This document shows positions 12,030 through 22,400 of a DNA stretch of 64,000 bases, piece by piece. The position numbers and the translations under genes were made by a program. The DNA is taken from positions 25,459,320 through 25,523,319 of the forward strand of contig NC_061798.1 in assembly GCF_021462225.1 (NCBI RefSeq), given 5' to 3'. The notes beneath the pieces were generated by a model that was given only the letters and a program-made list of their open reading frames with translations, did not search any database and was not told where the DNA came from. The stretch's first letter is position 1. Each line of letters opens with the position of its first letter. The DNA is from Girardinichthys multiradiatus (lineage: Eukaryota > Chordata > Actinopteri > Cyprinodontiformes > Goodeidae).

Positions 12030-13075
12030 GCTGATAGATCATTGAGCAGAGAGCACAGAATGGAAGTTTGGGTGGACATATGAAGCGAATGCTGAAGTTC
12101 ACCAGCTGCTGAGTTGTGGGAAAGCTGTGGAAACTCCTTGGGTAGTTGCTGAAGTGGCTGCCCCAATTCTGAATAAGTGACCTGAGAACTGACTAGGCGG
12201 AAGGTTGCATTGAACTAAAGTTTTGTCTCAGAAATTTGAAGAACCAGGAATGCGATCATGAGAACTCCTTTTGGAGTGAGGAAAAGGGGCATGAAGGGTG
12301 AGCTGATTTGTGACATTTCAGAGCAAAAGTGAACATGGCTTGGAAAGGACATAAAAGGCCATCGAGACGAGCAATGGAAATGAAACATGGACTTTTAGTT
12401 TTGGTTTGTTTGAGGTCAAGTTTGAAATGGTCTGGATAGAACTTGAGGTCTGAAAAGGCTAAATCTCTAGATGGATCGAATGAATTAGAAGCAAATTCGA
12501 TTAGTCTAAGAAAGCCGTAGAAGGCGGGGAGGAAGGCACTGGAGAGAAAAGATTTTAAATAAGGTATAAAAGGGCCGGAGCAAAGGTCACACGGAGATTT
12601 TTAAGGAGGGGAAGTGTAATAGATCTCCGGGAGTCCATCTGCAGAATGCAGTGTTTTGAGATGCCTTTGAGGACAAGTTCAATGGCGTAATGAGTGAAAA
12701 GGCTCGGAGTGGGCTCAGAAAGATGATCTTTTGAAAAAGATTCATACCTGCTAATAGGCTGTGGGTGTAGGGGAGCTTGAAACAACAAAGGTTTGCCAGG
12801 TGAAGGAATAAGATTTAAAAGCGGAAGGAGCCAGACATGAGATACAGCAGTGTATGGCTGATTGCAACAGAGGAAGGAGAGAGGAATAATCGGAGTAGGG
12901 TGAAAGTAGGCTGATGGGCAGAGACGGCAGAAGACCTGAAAATTTAAACCAAGACAGAGCATCAGCGACTGAATTAGAATAAGCTGGAACATGAAGGGCA
13001 GAAATGATGAAGTTATGAGTAACAACCTGCCATGATTCGACGGAAGTAAGAGCTACGTCTGTGAGATGACCTTAC
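12030..13075 (-). pseudogene. DIRS-order retrotransposon remnant: RNase H end plus tyrosine recombinase
   Basis: On the minus strand a frame near 12995 gives HVPAYSNSVADALSWFKF, the conserved end of a DIRS/gypsy-type RNase H. Next comes a core-binding segment (CLAPSAFKSYSFTWQTF, about 12835-12785), then LVLKGISKH...RRSITLPLL (12660-12590). The tyrosine-recombinase catalytic boxes follow: AFYGFLRLIEFA with Arg near 12506, GHLFRIGAAT with the H-x-x-R pair near 12178-12168, and ASYVHPN with the candidate nucleophile Tyr near 12079. Stops and frame changes separate the blocks, so it is dead. RNase H next to a tyrosine recombinase is diagnostic of the DIRS order (DIRS1/Ngaro-like), which integrates without a DDE integrase. 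The RT is not seen upstream. Confidence 0.82.
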
Positions 13076-13690
13076 TAATATTGTGTGTTCATAAATTGTT
13101 TCATAAGAGTTTGTTATTCAGCTGCGGCAGTAATGCAGTTAATGCTTGTATTTTGAAAACACTTAGTCCGGGAAGGTGCCTTAAATTGATTGTCTCAAAC
13201 TGAACAGAGCAGCACCTATCCGGTGTGCAGAGAGAAAGTGTGCTCCACTATTATGATGGGAAAAGATATAGTTAAAATGTATATCGAAACTGTAAATGGT
13301 TCCTTAGCGCCTGTTTGATAAGGGATCAAGGTTGGTATAAATGTTCGAATGCATAAATTAATATTTAGATAATCTACGAAGCCAACAGGTTTCTGTTAAA
13401 TATAGCAGTTTCTTTGTTTTGTTTTTTTCCAGTAGAGGGTGCTAATATTCTTTGATAAGTTATTCACACTTAAACGCAATACGAAGGTTTACTAGTTTCA
13501 ATATTATAAGCTAAGTAAGGTCACAGACAATTGAAATATTATGCATTGTGTCTTATTTTATTTGGTACAGAGAAAATGTAGAAGGCAATGGTTACAAGTT
13601 TAATAAATATACGTGGTAAAACAATGTAAAAGCACTCAAGGGAAAGATTGTCAGTGATATAAGGGAGTTGTAATAATTAAGGTAAATAAT
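13076..13690. other. Unassigned segment between DIRS remnant and env fragment
   Basis: AT-rich, no ORF with recognisable homology. It could be downstream sequence of the minus-strand ERV whose env tail ends at 13691, but no LTR ends or polypurine tract were recognised. Confidence 0.4.
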
Positions 13691-14002
13691 TCATTTATGG
13701 TAAAGAATAAGTTGGTAAGAATAAGTGACGAGGCGCACCATCAGAGAACGAATGCATGGTACACAACAACATCCACAGGTCACCATTATCGCTACAAATA
13801 CTGCAATAGAAATCATCAAAGACATTATCAAACCCTTCCAGTGTCCAAACATGCCTGTCATCCACTCCTCCAGGGGATTATCAATTCCAGAATGTTCATG
13901 CATGGTGGCTGAGAGGGTCTTAAGTCCCTCTAAAGCCTTTGACACTGAACCATCCGGTGCAGTGTTATTGGGAATAAAGGTACAACACATATCTCCAAAC
14001 AT
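13691..14002 (-). pseudogene. env: ERV env transmembrane-subunit fragment, fused to the DD36E element
   Basis: The minus-strand translation from MFGDMCCTFIPN to the CCCVPCIRSL region is nearly identical to the transmembrane-subunit part of the provirus at 24512-24790. It includes the membrane anchor (LIMSLMISIAVFVAIMV) and the cysteine-rich stretch after it. Similarity stops soon after that, and the last codons to 13691 are unrelated. On its 5' side the fragment joins the DD36E transposase at about 14003-14004 without any LTR, so the open frame running across the junction is a chance fusion. It derives from a second provirus of the same lineage in the opposite orientation. Confidence 0.9.
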
Positions 14003-14003
14003 G

Positions 14004-14598
14004 GGTGTGTATTGGTGCATTGTCATCCTGATACATGGCACCGCCTTCAGGATACAATGTTTGAACCATTGGATGCACATGGTCCTCAAGAATGGTTCGG
14101 TAGTCCTTGGCAGTGACGCGGCCATCTAGCACAAGTATTGGGCCAAGAGAATGCCATGATATGGCAGCCCAAACCATCACTGATCCACCCCCGTGCTTCA
14201 CTCTGGGCATGCAACAGTCTGGGTGGCACACTCCCGGATGTGGGGAAAACAGTAAAGGTGGACTCATCAGAGAACAATACATGTTTCACATTGTCCACTG
14301 CCCAAGATGTGTGCTCCTTGCACCACTGAAACCAACGTTTGGCATTGGCATGAGTGACCAAAGGTTTGGCTATATTGACCCTGTGGAGCTCCCAACGGAC
14401 AGTTCTGGTGGAAACAGGAGAGTTGAGGTGCACATTTAATTCTGCCGTGATTTGGGCAGCCGTGGTTTTATGTTTTTTGGATACAATCCGGGTTAGCACC
14501 CGAACATCCCTTTCAGACAGCTTCCTCTTGCGTCCACAGTTAATCCTGTTGGATGTGGTTCGTCCTTCTTGGTGGTATGCTGACATTACCCTGGATAC
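14004..14598 (-). mobile_element. DD36E transposon, second copy, middle part
   Basis: Minus-strand translation gives the HTH linker (RKRKLSERDVRVLTRIVSKK), FSDEST and QDDNAPIHTH, matching the copy at 35776-37041. Relative to that copy it is frameshifted after FPTSG. It is cut at 14598 by the provirus and resumes at 25774. The 3' third of the element is missing, replaced at about 14003 by the env fragment. Confidence 0.93.
14595..14598. repeat. Provirus target-site duplication ATAC (left)
   Basis: ATAC directly before the LTR's TGTGG and again directly after the final CA at 25770-25773. The uninterrupted sister element has a single ATAC here, so this is a true 4-bp duplication. Confidence 0.92.
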
Positions 14599-15130
14599 TG
14601 TGGAAATATATTATGTGTGTGCATTATTATTATGTTCATAACCAGTGTGGGAAATAAAATGTATAACCAGTGTTAGTGTAAGACATTGTGTGGCCTGCAG
14701 AATTGTTATTGCACAAACCTGGCCTTGAGTGTGATGAAGCAGAAAAATACTGAGAACTGTAGGGATGTGAAAAGATTAACTAGCAGAGTACTCCCTTCTC
14801 ATATCAGTAGAAAACAGGGTGCAGGTGCAGGACAACACTGTCTAAATATGGTAAGCCGCAAAAGTGTGTACGTGACTACATGTGAGAAAATATTGTAAAC
14901 AAGGGCGCTGCCCATTTTTCGTGTGTGTTTTAATAAAAGAAATGAGCCCAGTCAGGAGAGTCAGAAGAAGTCTCGTGTATCCTACCTACATGAGCTTCTC
15001 TCACTGGGCCCAGGTATTTGAATAACATACAGCTGTCTCCATGTGATTTATTCTAATGTGTTGTGAATTCCTCCAGGTTACGGTGAATAAACGAACGCTC
15101 AGAAGGACCCTTTAAAGGGGTACTTCAACA
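14599..15130 (+). repeat. 5' LTR (532 bp)
   Basis: Starts TGTGGAAATA and ends ACTTCAACA. A TATA-like TTTAATAAAAG lies at about 14930-14939 and an AATAAA signal at 15086-15091, so U3 is long and U5 short. About 98% identical to the 3' LTR. Confidence 0.96.
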
Positions 15131-15133
15131 ATT

Positions 15134-15151
15134 TGGTGACCCCCGACGTGG
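15134..15151 (+). promoter_or_regulatory. Primer binding site, tRNA-Trp type
   Basis: TGGTGACCCCCGACGTGG begins three bases after the LTR. It complements the 3' end of vertebrate tRNA-Trp over TGGTGACCCC and GACGTG, with one extra C. tRNA-Trp is the primer of avian alpharetroviruses; gamma- and epsilonretroviruses usually use other tRNAs. Confidence 0.8.
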
Positions 15152-16164
15152 ACAACAACAGAGTGTGACAGATGGAATCTTCTGACACCGGGCGCCCATT
15201 AATCTTCTAAAAGGTGAGGTAGAGCCTATTTTATTAAACTGTCCGATTTAATTTATATATAGGCTAAATTAACCAGGTGTCAGTTGGTTCTGAATGTCAT
15301 TTACTCTGCAAAACTGTAAAAGAGTGTGCGTTAACTGGACGTGTTCAAATGGAGTCAGATAAGAATTAAGCTTTTGAATGTTAGAGTCCTCATTTCAAGC
15401 TGAAAAAAGGTGATATTGCTGGGTGTGGAGTCCCAAATTATTGATTGACGAATCAATAACATAAAGCTGGGTTTAAGTCCCGTGTTTTTGGCAAAACACA
15501 AAGGATTGACACAGGTTAAAGTCCTGAGAGAACTTCATTTGAATTTTTTAAAACAGATGACTGATTCATTCAGAAATCTTACGCAGGGTTAGAGGCCCAT
15601 CTAGCAGACACACGGAGGAATTACATAAGCGACTGGTAGTGCAGTCCATATTAAATCATTGAACACACATTCTAAATTAAAAATGCGGTTGGATTTTTGA
15701 TTATTTGAGGGAAAATATAATGCATTTATTGAATATAGGGTGAAGTGGCTTGCAGTGGATTGTTTCTGCAGATTTGGGCATATTTCCTGTGTGCGAGTGT
15801 CTGTCACAGACAGTGGAGTTGAATTGAGGAAGGACGAGCTGGAATGTGTGTGTGTGCTAGATGATTATTTGGGGTAAAATAAAAGACAAAGTACTAGATA
15901 TAAGTATCTGTGGTGCGGATTATAGAAGAAATGTGAATGTTAAGTGTTTTTGCTGATATTAAACGGGAGTGACTGTGACAAGCGCTGACCGTGTGTGTGA
16001 CCGGGTGAAGCAGCAGAGCGCTGTCTCACCATGGCTGTTTATTAAATGTACTGTATTGTCCGGTAACCTGGCAGTGTTGACAAGGACAAGATAGTGATAA
16101 GCGGATTTTAAATGCATATTGTGGAGCGTTGATTGCACATTAATTTCACAGGATTTTAAACAAC
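15152..16164 (+). other. Proviral leader with candidate splice donor
   Basis: About 1 kb of untranslated leader before the gag ATG, longer than the usual few hundred bases. AAAAGGTGAGGT at 15209-15220 is a strong splice-donor match (GT at 15214) and could pair with the acceptor at 22841-22842 to make env mRNA. It probably also holds the packaging signal, which cannot be located by eye. Confidence 0.5.
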
Positions 16165-18244
16165 ATGGAAGGAGAATTTCCGGAAGCCACAGTATGGGTA
16201 GATTTAGAAACACAACTGAATAACTTGCAAGCACTGCTTCTCCAAACGAGAGGTAAGGAGGACATGGAAAAAATAAAAAAGAAGATCGAAAAACAGGTAA
16301 GAGAACCAATGAAGGCGGATGGAATTAATTTGACCGACAAGTGGAATTTAGGTAATTGGTTTAGAAAGAAAATGAACACAGCGAAGAAAAACAAACAGGA
16401 CGCACAAGGTAAGTTGAATGATGCTTCTGTCTGGTCCAAAGGTCAGTACAGGAGAAACAAAGATAAATTTGAAAAGGAAGAACGCTTCTGGGGAGACATG
16501 CTTTTGATATTCCATGGAAGACTTCACACAATGAAGCGGAAACCACCCAGAGGAGGAGACAAGAAGGAGGGGTCAAAATCAGCTCAGGGGACTTGTCCAG
16601 ACAGACCGCCCCCATATAGACCCTCCTCCCCATGCAGCTCCCTCACTGGTGCACCCACACTGCCCCCTGGTGGATTGTACCCCATATTGGAAGTAGAAAA
16701 TGGAACACTTGTACTGCATGGCTTAGAGATTCCAGAAGGGGGGACTGAATCTGTCAGTGGAACTTCCGGATTATCTACGTCAGCATCTGCTGGATCATTT
16801 CTGGATACGGAAAGAGCAGCCTTTCAGGACAGAGAGGTAAGAGAAAGAAAACAACAACAACAACAAAGAAGCCTGAGCAAAACAAATCCCTTTCGCTCAC
16901 CCCCACAACAATCCTCCCAACCTGCTTCTCTAATTTCAGAGGCTGGGGCACGGGGGCCACCCGGGACCCCCGGCCCAAGCTCCGGCTTACAAGTAGCAGG
17001 GACTGATCCGGTGGGATCAGTGGGTTTACTGCTAAGTGGATCCTGAAGGCCAGATAGGGTTTTGTGTGCCAATCCTTTTCTCACACCCACACCTTGTTAC
17101 ACCTCTACCCCAGCTGTAGAGCTGCAGAAGAACAGGCATAGCATACCACAGGAAGATGGAGAAGACAGAGCTGATCCGCAGCAAAACTATCCTGAGGACG
17201 GATCCCAATACAAAGTCAGACAGTTGGACAGTTAAGGGAACATTTAACCCGCAAAGCTGCAGCTAAACCAGAAGGCTTTAGTTATGCCTCAAAAACCAAT
17301 TATCCCTTTTTACAGCAACAAGGCTCTGGAGCCCCCCCTAGGTATAAACCTTTCTCTCTGGGCGACATTACGGCTCTCTGTGACAAGTTGCCCCCCATAA
17401 CTGAAGGAGCAGCAGTGTGGCTCCAGACTTTAGACACCTTGACGCCAGGCACCACGCTAGCATTGGGAGATTATAGAGCAGTGGCAGGACAGTGCATGCC
17501 ACACCACACATGTAGAGAGATTGAGACTGCTGCTTACACCTCAGGAGCCCCGGATTCTGACCTCTTCACCCAGCATGTCCACTGGCTAGGTGATGCATTG
17601 AGAACAGCATACCCTGTAACCAGGGGACGCACCATTCCTAAGTTTGAATGGGACCCTAAAATTAACCCCAGGGAATACCTGGACCAGTGTAAATCCATGT
17701 GGCAAACTCAGACAGGGACTAATCCGGCCAATGAGGGGGCACAACGAGGCTGGTTCAGAGATGTTGTCCTTAAGGGACTGTCCCAACAGGTGAAGGCCAG
17801 TATGGACGACAATCCTGACATGGCTGGAGCGGACACTGGAACTTGGGATCGCCATCTGATCCATCACCTGTCCAAAATAAGAGAGGACCATAAGAAAGAT
17901 GAGGAGGAACTTAAGACCCAGCAGACCCAATTGTTAAAGATGCAGTTAGCTGAAGCAAAGCAGGAGAAAAGAAAAAAGACAGTAAAATCCCCAAAATAAT
18001 GTATGAAGGTGGGGTGTCTCAGGTCCCCCAGACTCCTCCCTTTCCTGGCCATCAGGACACGATTGCACCGAGGTCTGCAACCTCTGGTCCTTATCATGCC
18101 CAATCAGGCCGGTTCAGGGGCAGGGGTGGGCCAAGGGGCCGTGGATTCCATGGAGGACCACCAAGGCGATGGGGGGGTGCTGACGTTTGCTACTATTGTG
18201 AGGAGCAGGGTCATTGGAGCCGAGAATGTCCGTACAACCTTTAG
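16165..18244 (+). pseudogene. gag: Retroviral Gag (matrix, capsid, nucleocapsid), frame-disrupted
   Basis: Gag forms the virion shell. The first frame (16165-17046, 293 codons) starts MEGEF, so it lacks the Gly-2 myristoylation site; it has a PPPY late domain at residues 148-151 and a run of glutamines. It stops at TGA 17044-17046. A second frame, open from about 17196 to TAA 17997-17999, carries capsid sequence (KPFSLGDITALCDKLPP, then GWFRDVVLKGLSQQV resembling the helical core) and a highly charged C-terminal tail. A third frame (17999-18244) has an RG-rich stretch and one CCHC knuckle (CYYCEEQGHWSREC), ending in TAG. Three frames for one polyprotein imply at least two indels. The TAG at 18242 may mark the old gag end. 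Confidence 0.9.
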
Positions 18245-19400
18245 GCATATGGGCGTGGGTATGGACCCAGAGGAGGCCCAGGGTGACGCCCATATCGAGG
18301 ACGGGGTGGTCCACCACGTGGAGGTCAACAGCAGCAACCTACACTTCAGCTGCCAGCCTGGGATGAACCCAGCTTTGGGCCAGACCACTACTGAGGGCCC
18401 CCCGGACAGAGGGACTGAGGACACCTTACTGTCCATGACAGTGTATGGACAAACTCTTCCTTTTTTGGTGGACACTGGGGCCACATGCTCAACTATTCAA
18501 CGAGACCCTCGTACCACCCTCTCCACAAGGACTACCACTGTCATGGGGTTTTCTGGGGCTAAACAGGTCCTACCTTACACCACACCCCTAAAAACCGAGA
18601 TAGGGGGACAGACTTTGAACCACAGCTATTTGGTGTCAGCAGACACCCCTGTCAACTTATTGGGCAGAGACATGTTGATTAAAATGGGAGCCACCATTTT
18701 ATGTGGACATGATGGACTGTCAGTGCATCTGCCCAATGGAACTCAACTAGCCTGTGGCAACAATTCCCGCCTCTCTCACGGACAGTATCTCATACAACCC
18801 CTGGCTGACCCTATGGCTGACATATATTGGGCCCTCCTGCATCCAGAAACCACAGCGGGCGAAGGCATCCTCTCGTCCTTCCTTCGGTGGAAATCCTGGA
18901 TTTCGACCCTGGCGCCCTACGTCTCTCCCCCTGACCCGCCACATGTCACCCTCTTCTATGACAGGAATAACTGTGAGTGTTATCAGGAAAGCTTTGCTGA
19001 GGAGCTGGAGGGGATTTCCTGGGAGATCGCCACCGCAGACATTTATGTAGCCCCTGAAATTGTCATAGCCTTCATGCAGCTGTCTACAGAACAGGAGAAC
19101 TGGTTTAAAATGTGGTCTGATGGTGTACCCCATGTTTCACTGGCGCTCCACCCTGCTCACGAAGCCCGCGAGCTGGGAGGAGTGTTAAAACGCTCCCTAG
19201 CTCTCACTGACTGGCATTCTTTATCCACACCCAATCTATCTTATTTCCCCTCATGTAACACCTACCGCATTACTAACATGTCCGCAGACATTGGCACCTT
19301 GGAACATGTGCAACTTGAAAGACATCATGGGAGAGAAAAAAACAGATCATCCAATGGCTGCAGCTGTAGTTCAGAGCATGCCATCTTCACTTTGGGCTGA
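18003..19400 (+). CDS. pro: Retroviral protease plus extra 2H-phosphoesterase-like segment (5' part of pol)
   Basis: The open frame of 465 codons overlaps nucleocapsid in another frame at its start; recognisable protein begins near 18400. The aspartic protease has LPFLVDTGATCS with the catalytic Asp at about residue 157, a GFSG flap-like element, and VNLLGRDML near its end. After the protease comes an added segment of about 130 residues (about 18810-19210) with two H-x-[T/S]-L motifs: PPHVTLFYD (His 314) and VPHVSLALHP (His 377). That pairing resembles 2H phosphoesterases; it is not a dUTPase pattern. The frame ends at 19400 while the RT frame (shifted) begins by 19291, so an indel or a frameshift signal separates them. 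Protease identity is solid; the second domain is inferred from motifs only. Confidence 0.85.
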   Translation: MKVGCLRSPRLLPFLAIRTRLHRGLQPLVLIMPNQAGSGAGVGQGAVDSMEDHQGDGGVLTFATIVRSRVIGAENVRTTFRHMGVGMDPEEAQGDAHIEDGVVHHVEVNSSNLHFSCQPGMNPALGQTTTEGPPDRGTEDTLLSMTVYGQTLPFLVDTGATCSTIQRDPRTTLSTRTTTVMGFSGAKQVLPYTTPLKTEIGGQTLNHSYLVSADTPVNLLGRDMLIKMGATILCGHDGLSVHLPNGTQLACGNNSRLSHGQYLIQPLADPMADIYWALLHPETTAGEGILSSFLRWKSWISTLAPYVSPPDPPHVTLFYDRNNCECYQESFAEELEGISWEIATADIYVAPEIVIAFMQLSTEQENWFKMWSDGVPHVSLALHPAHEARELGGVLKRSLALTDWHSLSTPNLSYFPSCNTYRITNMSADIGTLEHVQLERHHGREKNRSSNGCSCSSEHAIFTLG

Positions 19401-22400
19401 GGGCCCCACGGATGTGGGACTGATTCAGTGTTCTCTCATCACTTTCCAGCTTAACACTGACCGACCCATTTGGAAATCCCAGTACCCTCACAAACCAGCA
19501 GCCGAAAGTGGAAATTCTGACACCATAGAAGGTCTGTGGAACACTGGGGTGCTGGAACCAGCTGACGGCTCTTCTTGGAACACACCCATCTTACCAATAG
19601 AAAAGAAGGGCACTGGGAAACGGAGAATGGCCCACAACTTGAGAGCTGTAAATGCAGCACTTTCCACTCCTACAGTTCCAGTGCCTAATCCTTATGTTGC
19701 TCTTACCAATCTAAACCCCGAACATGCATGGTTCACCTGCATAGATCTGGCTAACGCTTTCTTCTGCCTGCCTCTAGCTGAGGAGTGCAGAGATAATTTT
19801 GCATTCACATATAAGTCAAACAGGTACCGCTACACTCGTTTGCCGCAGGGTTTTTCTCTGTCACCCGGGATATTTAATCAGGTCCTTAAGGACTCCCTCC
19901 AAGACTGCCCCCTCCTACCGAACACCACATTGATTCAATATGTGGATGACATTCTTTTGGCGACACTAACTGTTTCTGAATGCTTGGAGGCCATGGCTGT
20001 GGTGCTCTCACACCTAGCTAAAGCTGGGTACAAGGTCAGCAAAGCCAAACTACAAATTTGCCGGAAACAGGTGGATTTCTTGGGCAGGGTAATCTCTCAG
20101 CCCGAGACAGGAATGTCCCCTTCACATCAATCTGCTGTCCTTTCTCATCCAAAACCGGTGCGGGGGAAGGACATGCTTTCCTTCTTGGGACTCACCGGAT
20201 ACAGCAGGTCATTTATTCCAGGATACACTGACCTAACTGCCCCACTCCGCAACTTCGTGAGGAAACAGGGCATGCGCCATTTGACAGCGCCTCTAGAATG
20301 GACAACAGAAGCAGAGGAAGCATTTATTGCTCTTAAAACCAGCCTTTCCCAAGCTGCTCACTTGGCACATCCAGACTACACATTGCCCTTTCACCTGGAT
20401 GTTTCTGTAATAGCACACACCGCGAACGGAGTGCTGTTCCAGAAAAAAGGGGGAGTAAGAACAGTGCTAATGTATATTAGCGTGATGCTTGACAACATGG
20501 AACAAAGACACCATGAATGTACCAGACATGCAACAGGGTTGGCAAAAATAATTCAAAAAACAGCCCACGTAGTGATGGGACATCCACTACATATTCTAAC
20601 ATCACATGGAGTAGTGGCATTTGTCAATTCCAAAACGTTCACACTCTCACCATTGAGACAACAGAGATTGAGTAAGGTGCTGGAGGCGCCAAATATCATC
20701 TACAGCCATGAAGGGATCAACATGGCAGACAGAATGACAGAAGGAGAGCCCCATGTATGCGCCGAAAAAGTTGAGGTAAGTGAGAAAATCAGACCAGACC
20801 TACAAGGAGAACCACTGACAGAAGTAAGAAACCTGTACACAGATGGCTGTTGTTTTAGACATGACACAGAGGATCTGAAAGCAGCCTATGCGGTGGTGGA
20901 AGACACAGGAACGAACTTTGTGACTGTTAAGGCAGAAGGGCTGACAGACACCCAATCAACACAAAGAGCAGAGGTGCTAGCAGTAATAGCAGCCCTAGAA
21001 CTAGGGGAAGGACAAAAAGTGAACATCTACACAGACTCAGCTTATGTCATGGGAACAGTGCACGTGGAACTAAAGCAATGGATGAGAACAGGGTTTAGAA
21101 CAGCAGGACAAAAACCCATTAAACATGAGCAAGAAATGAGAAGATTAGCTGAGGCCCTACTACTTCCCCAAGAAGTAGCGGTCATAAAATGCAAAAGACA
21201 TGATAACAGCTACACTAGGGTGGCTCAAGGGAATCAAGCTGCAGACCAAGCAGCCAAAACCAAAGCTGGATATCTGCCCATACACATCTTGATGAACTCT
21301 GAAGTTGAATGGACACCAGAACCGACTCTGGAGGAGGTGAGTAGACTGCAAAAGGGGGCCTCACCGGAAGAGAAATCAGTCTGGAAGGCAAGAGGGGGAA
21401 GAAAAGACCAGGATGAACTATGGAGAAGTCCAGACGGACATCCCATCCTACCCCCAGGGTTGACCACAGCAGCGCTGGAAGAAGCACATGGACCAGGACA
21501 TGCAGGAACTGCACAAATGTTGAAGAGTCTTGAGCACCAGTGGCATCCATACCTGAAACAAATGGTAGGTCATTGGATAAGCTCGTGTAGCACCTGCCAA
21601 CAATTCAATGTGAGACCCACTCTGAAGCCTGCACCAGGTAAGTTCCCTGTGGACCCGGTAGCAGGTAAGGAAATCATCATAGACTACACAGACATGACTG
21701 AGAGAGTGAATGGGTTCAGATATTTTTTGGTGTGTGTGGATGCGTTCACCGGTTGGCCAGAGGCCTGGCCAGCAAAAAAGGAAGACAGCAAAACAGTGGT
21801 GAAGTGTCTGATTAATCACTACATCCCCAGGCACGGTTTTCCTGCGAAAATCAGGTCAGATAACGGCACACATTTCAAAAATGAAGAACCTAGAGAGATT
21901 GAAAGGTTCCTAGGACTGAGACATTCCTTTGGAACAGTGTACCACCCTCAATCCCAAGGGAAGGTGGAAAGGATGAATCAGGCAATCAAAACCAAATTGG
22001 CTAAAATCTGTGCACAGACCAAAATGAATTGGGTGACAGCATTACCTTTAGCTTTGATGTCAGTAAGGAGCTCAGTGAGCCAGAGACATGGGTTGACGCC
22101 CCATGAACTACTTACTGGAAGACCTTTTCCAGGCCCAAAAACCAGGTTACCTTTTCTGACTGAATGTGAACAATCTATGTCTCACCGTGATTACTATAGA
22201 TCTCTCCACAGCTTGGTTGTAGCATTCTCAAAACAGGTGGCCGCCCAACCATCCGAGGCTCGAGCCACCACCTCAGACGCGGAGTGGATCCTTCTGAAAG
22301 TTATCAAACGGAAGTGGTCAGAGCCCAGGTGGACGGGTCCATTCCAGGTCACAGAGAGAACCTCACATGCGGTGAGGGTCAAGGGCAAAGGAGACACGTG

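Noticed and set aside
13725..14129. Plus-strand ORF across the env-DD36E junction
   Set aside because: Antisense shadow of env and transposase sequence.
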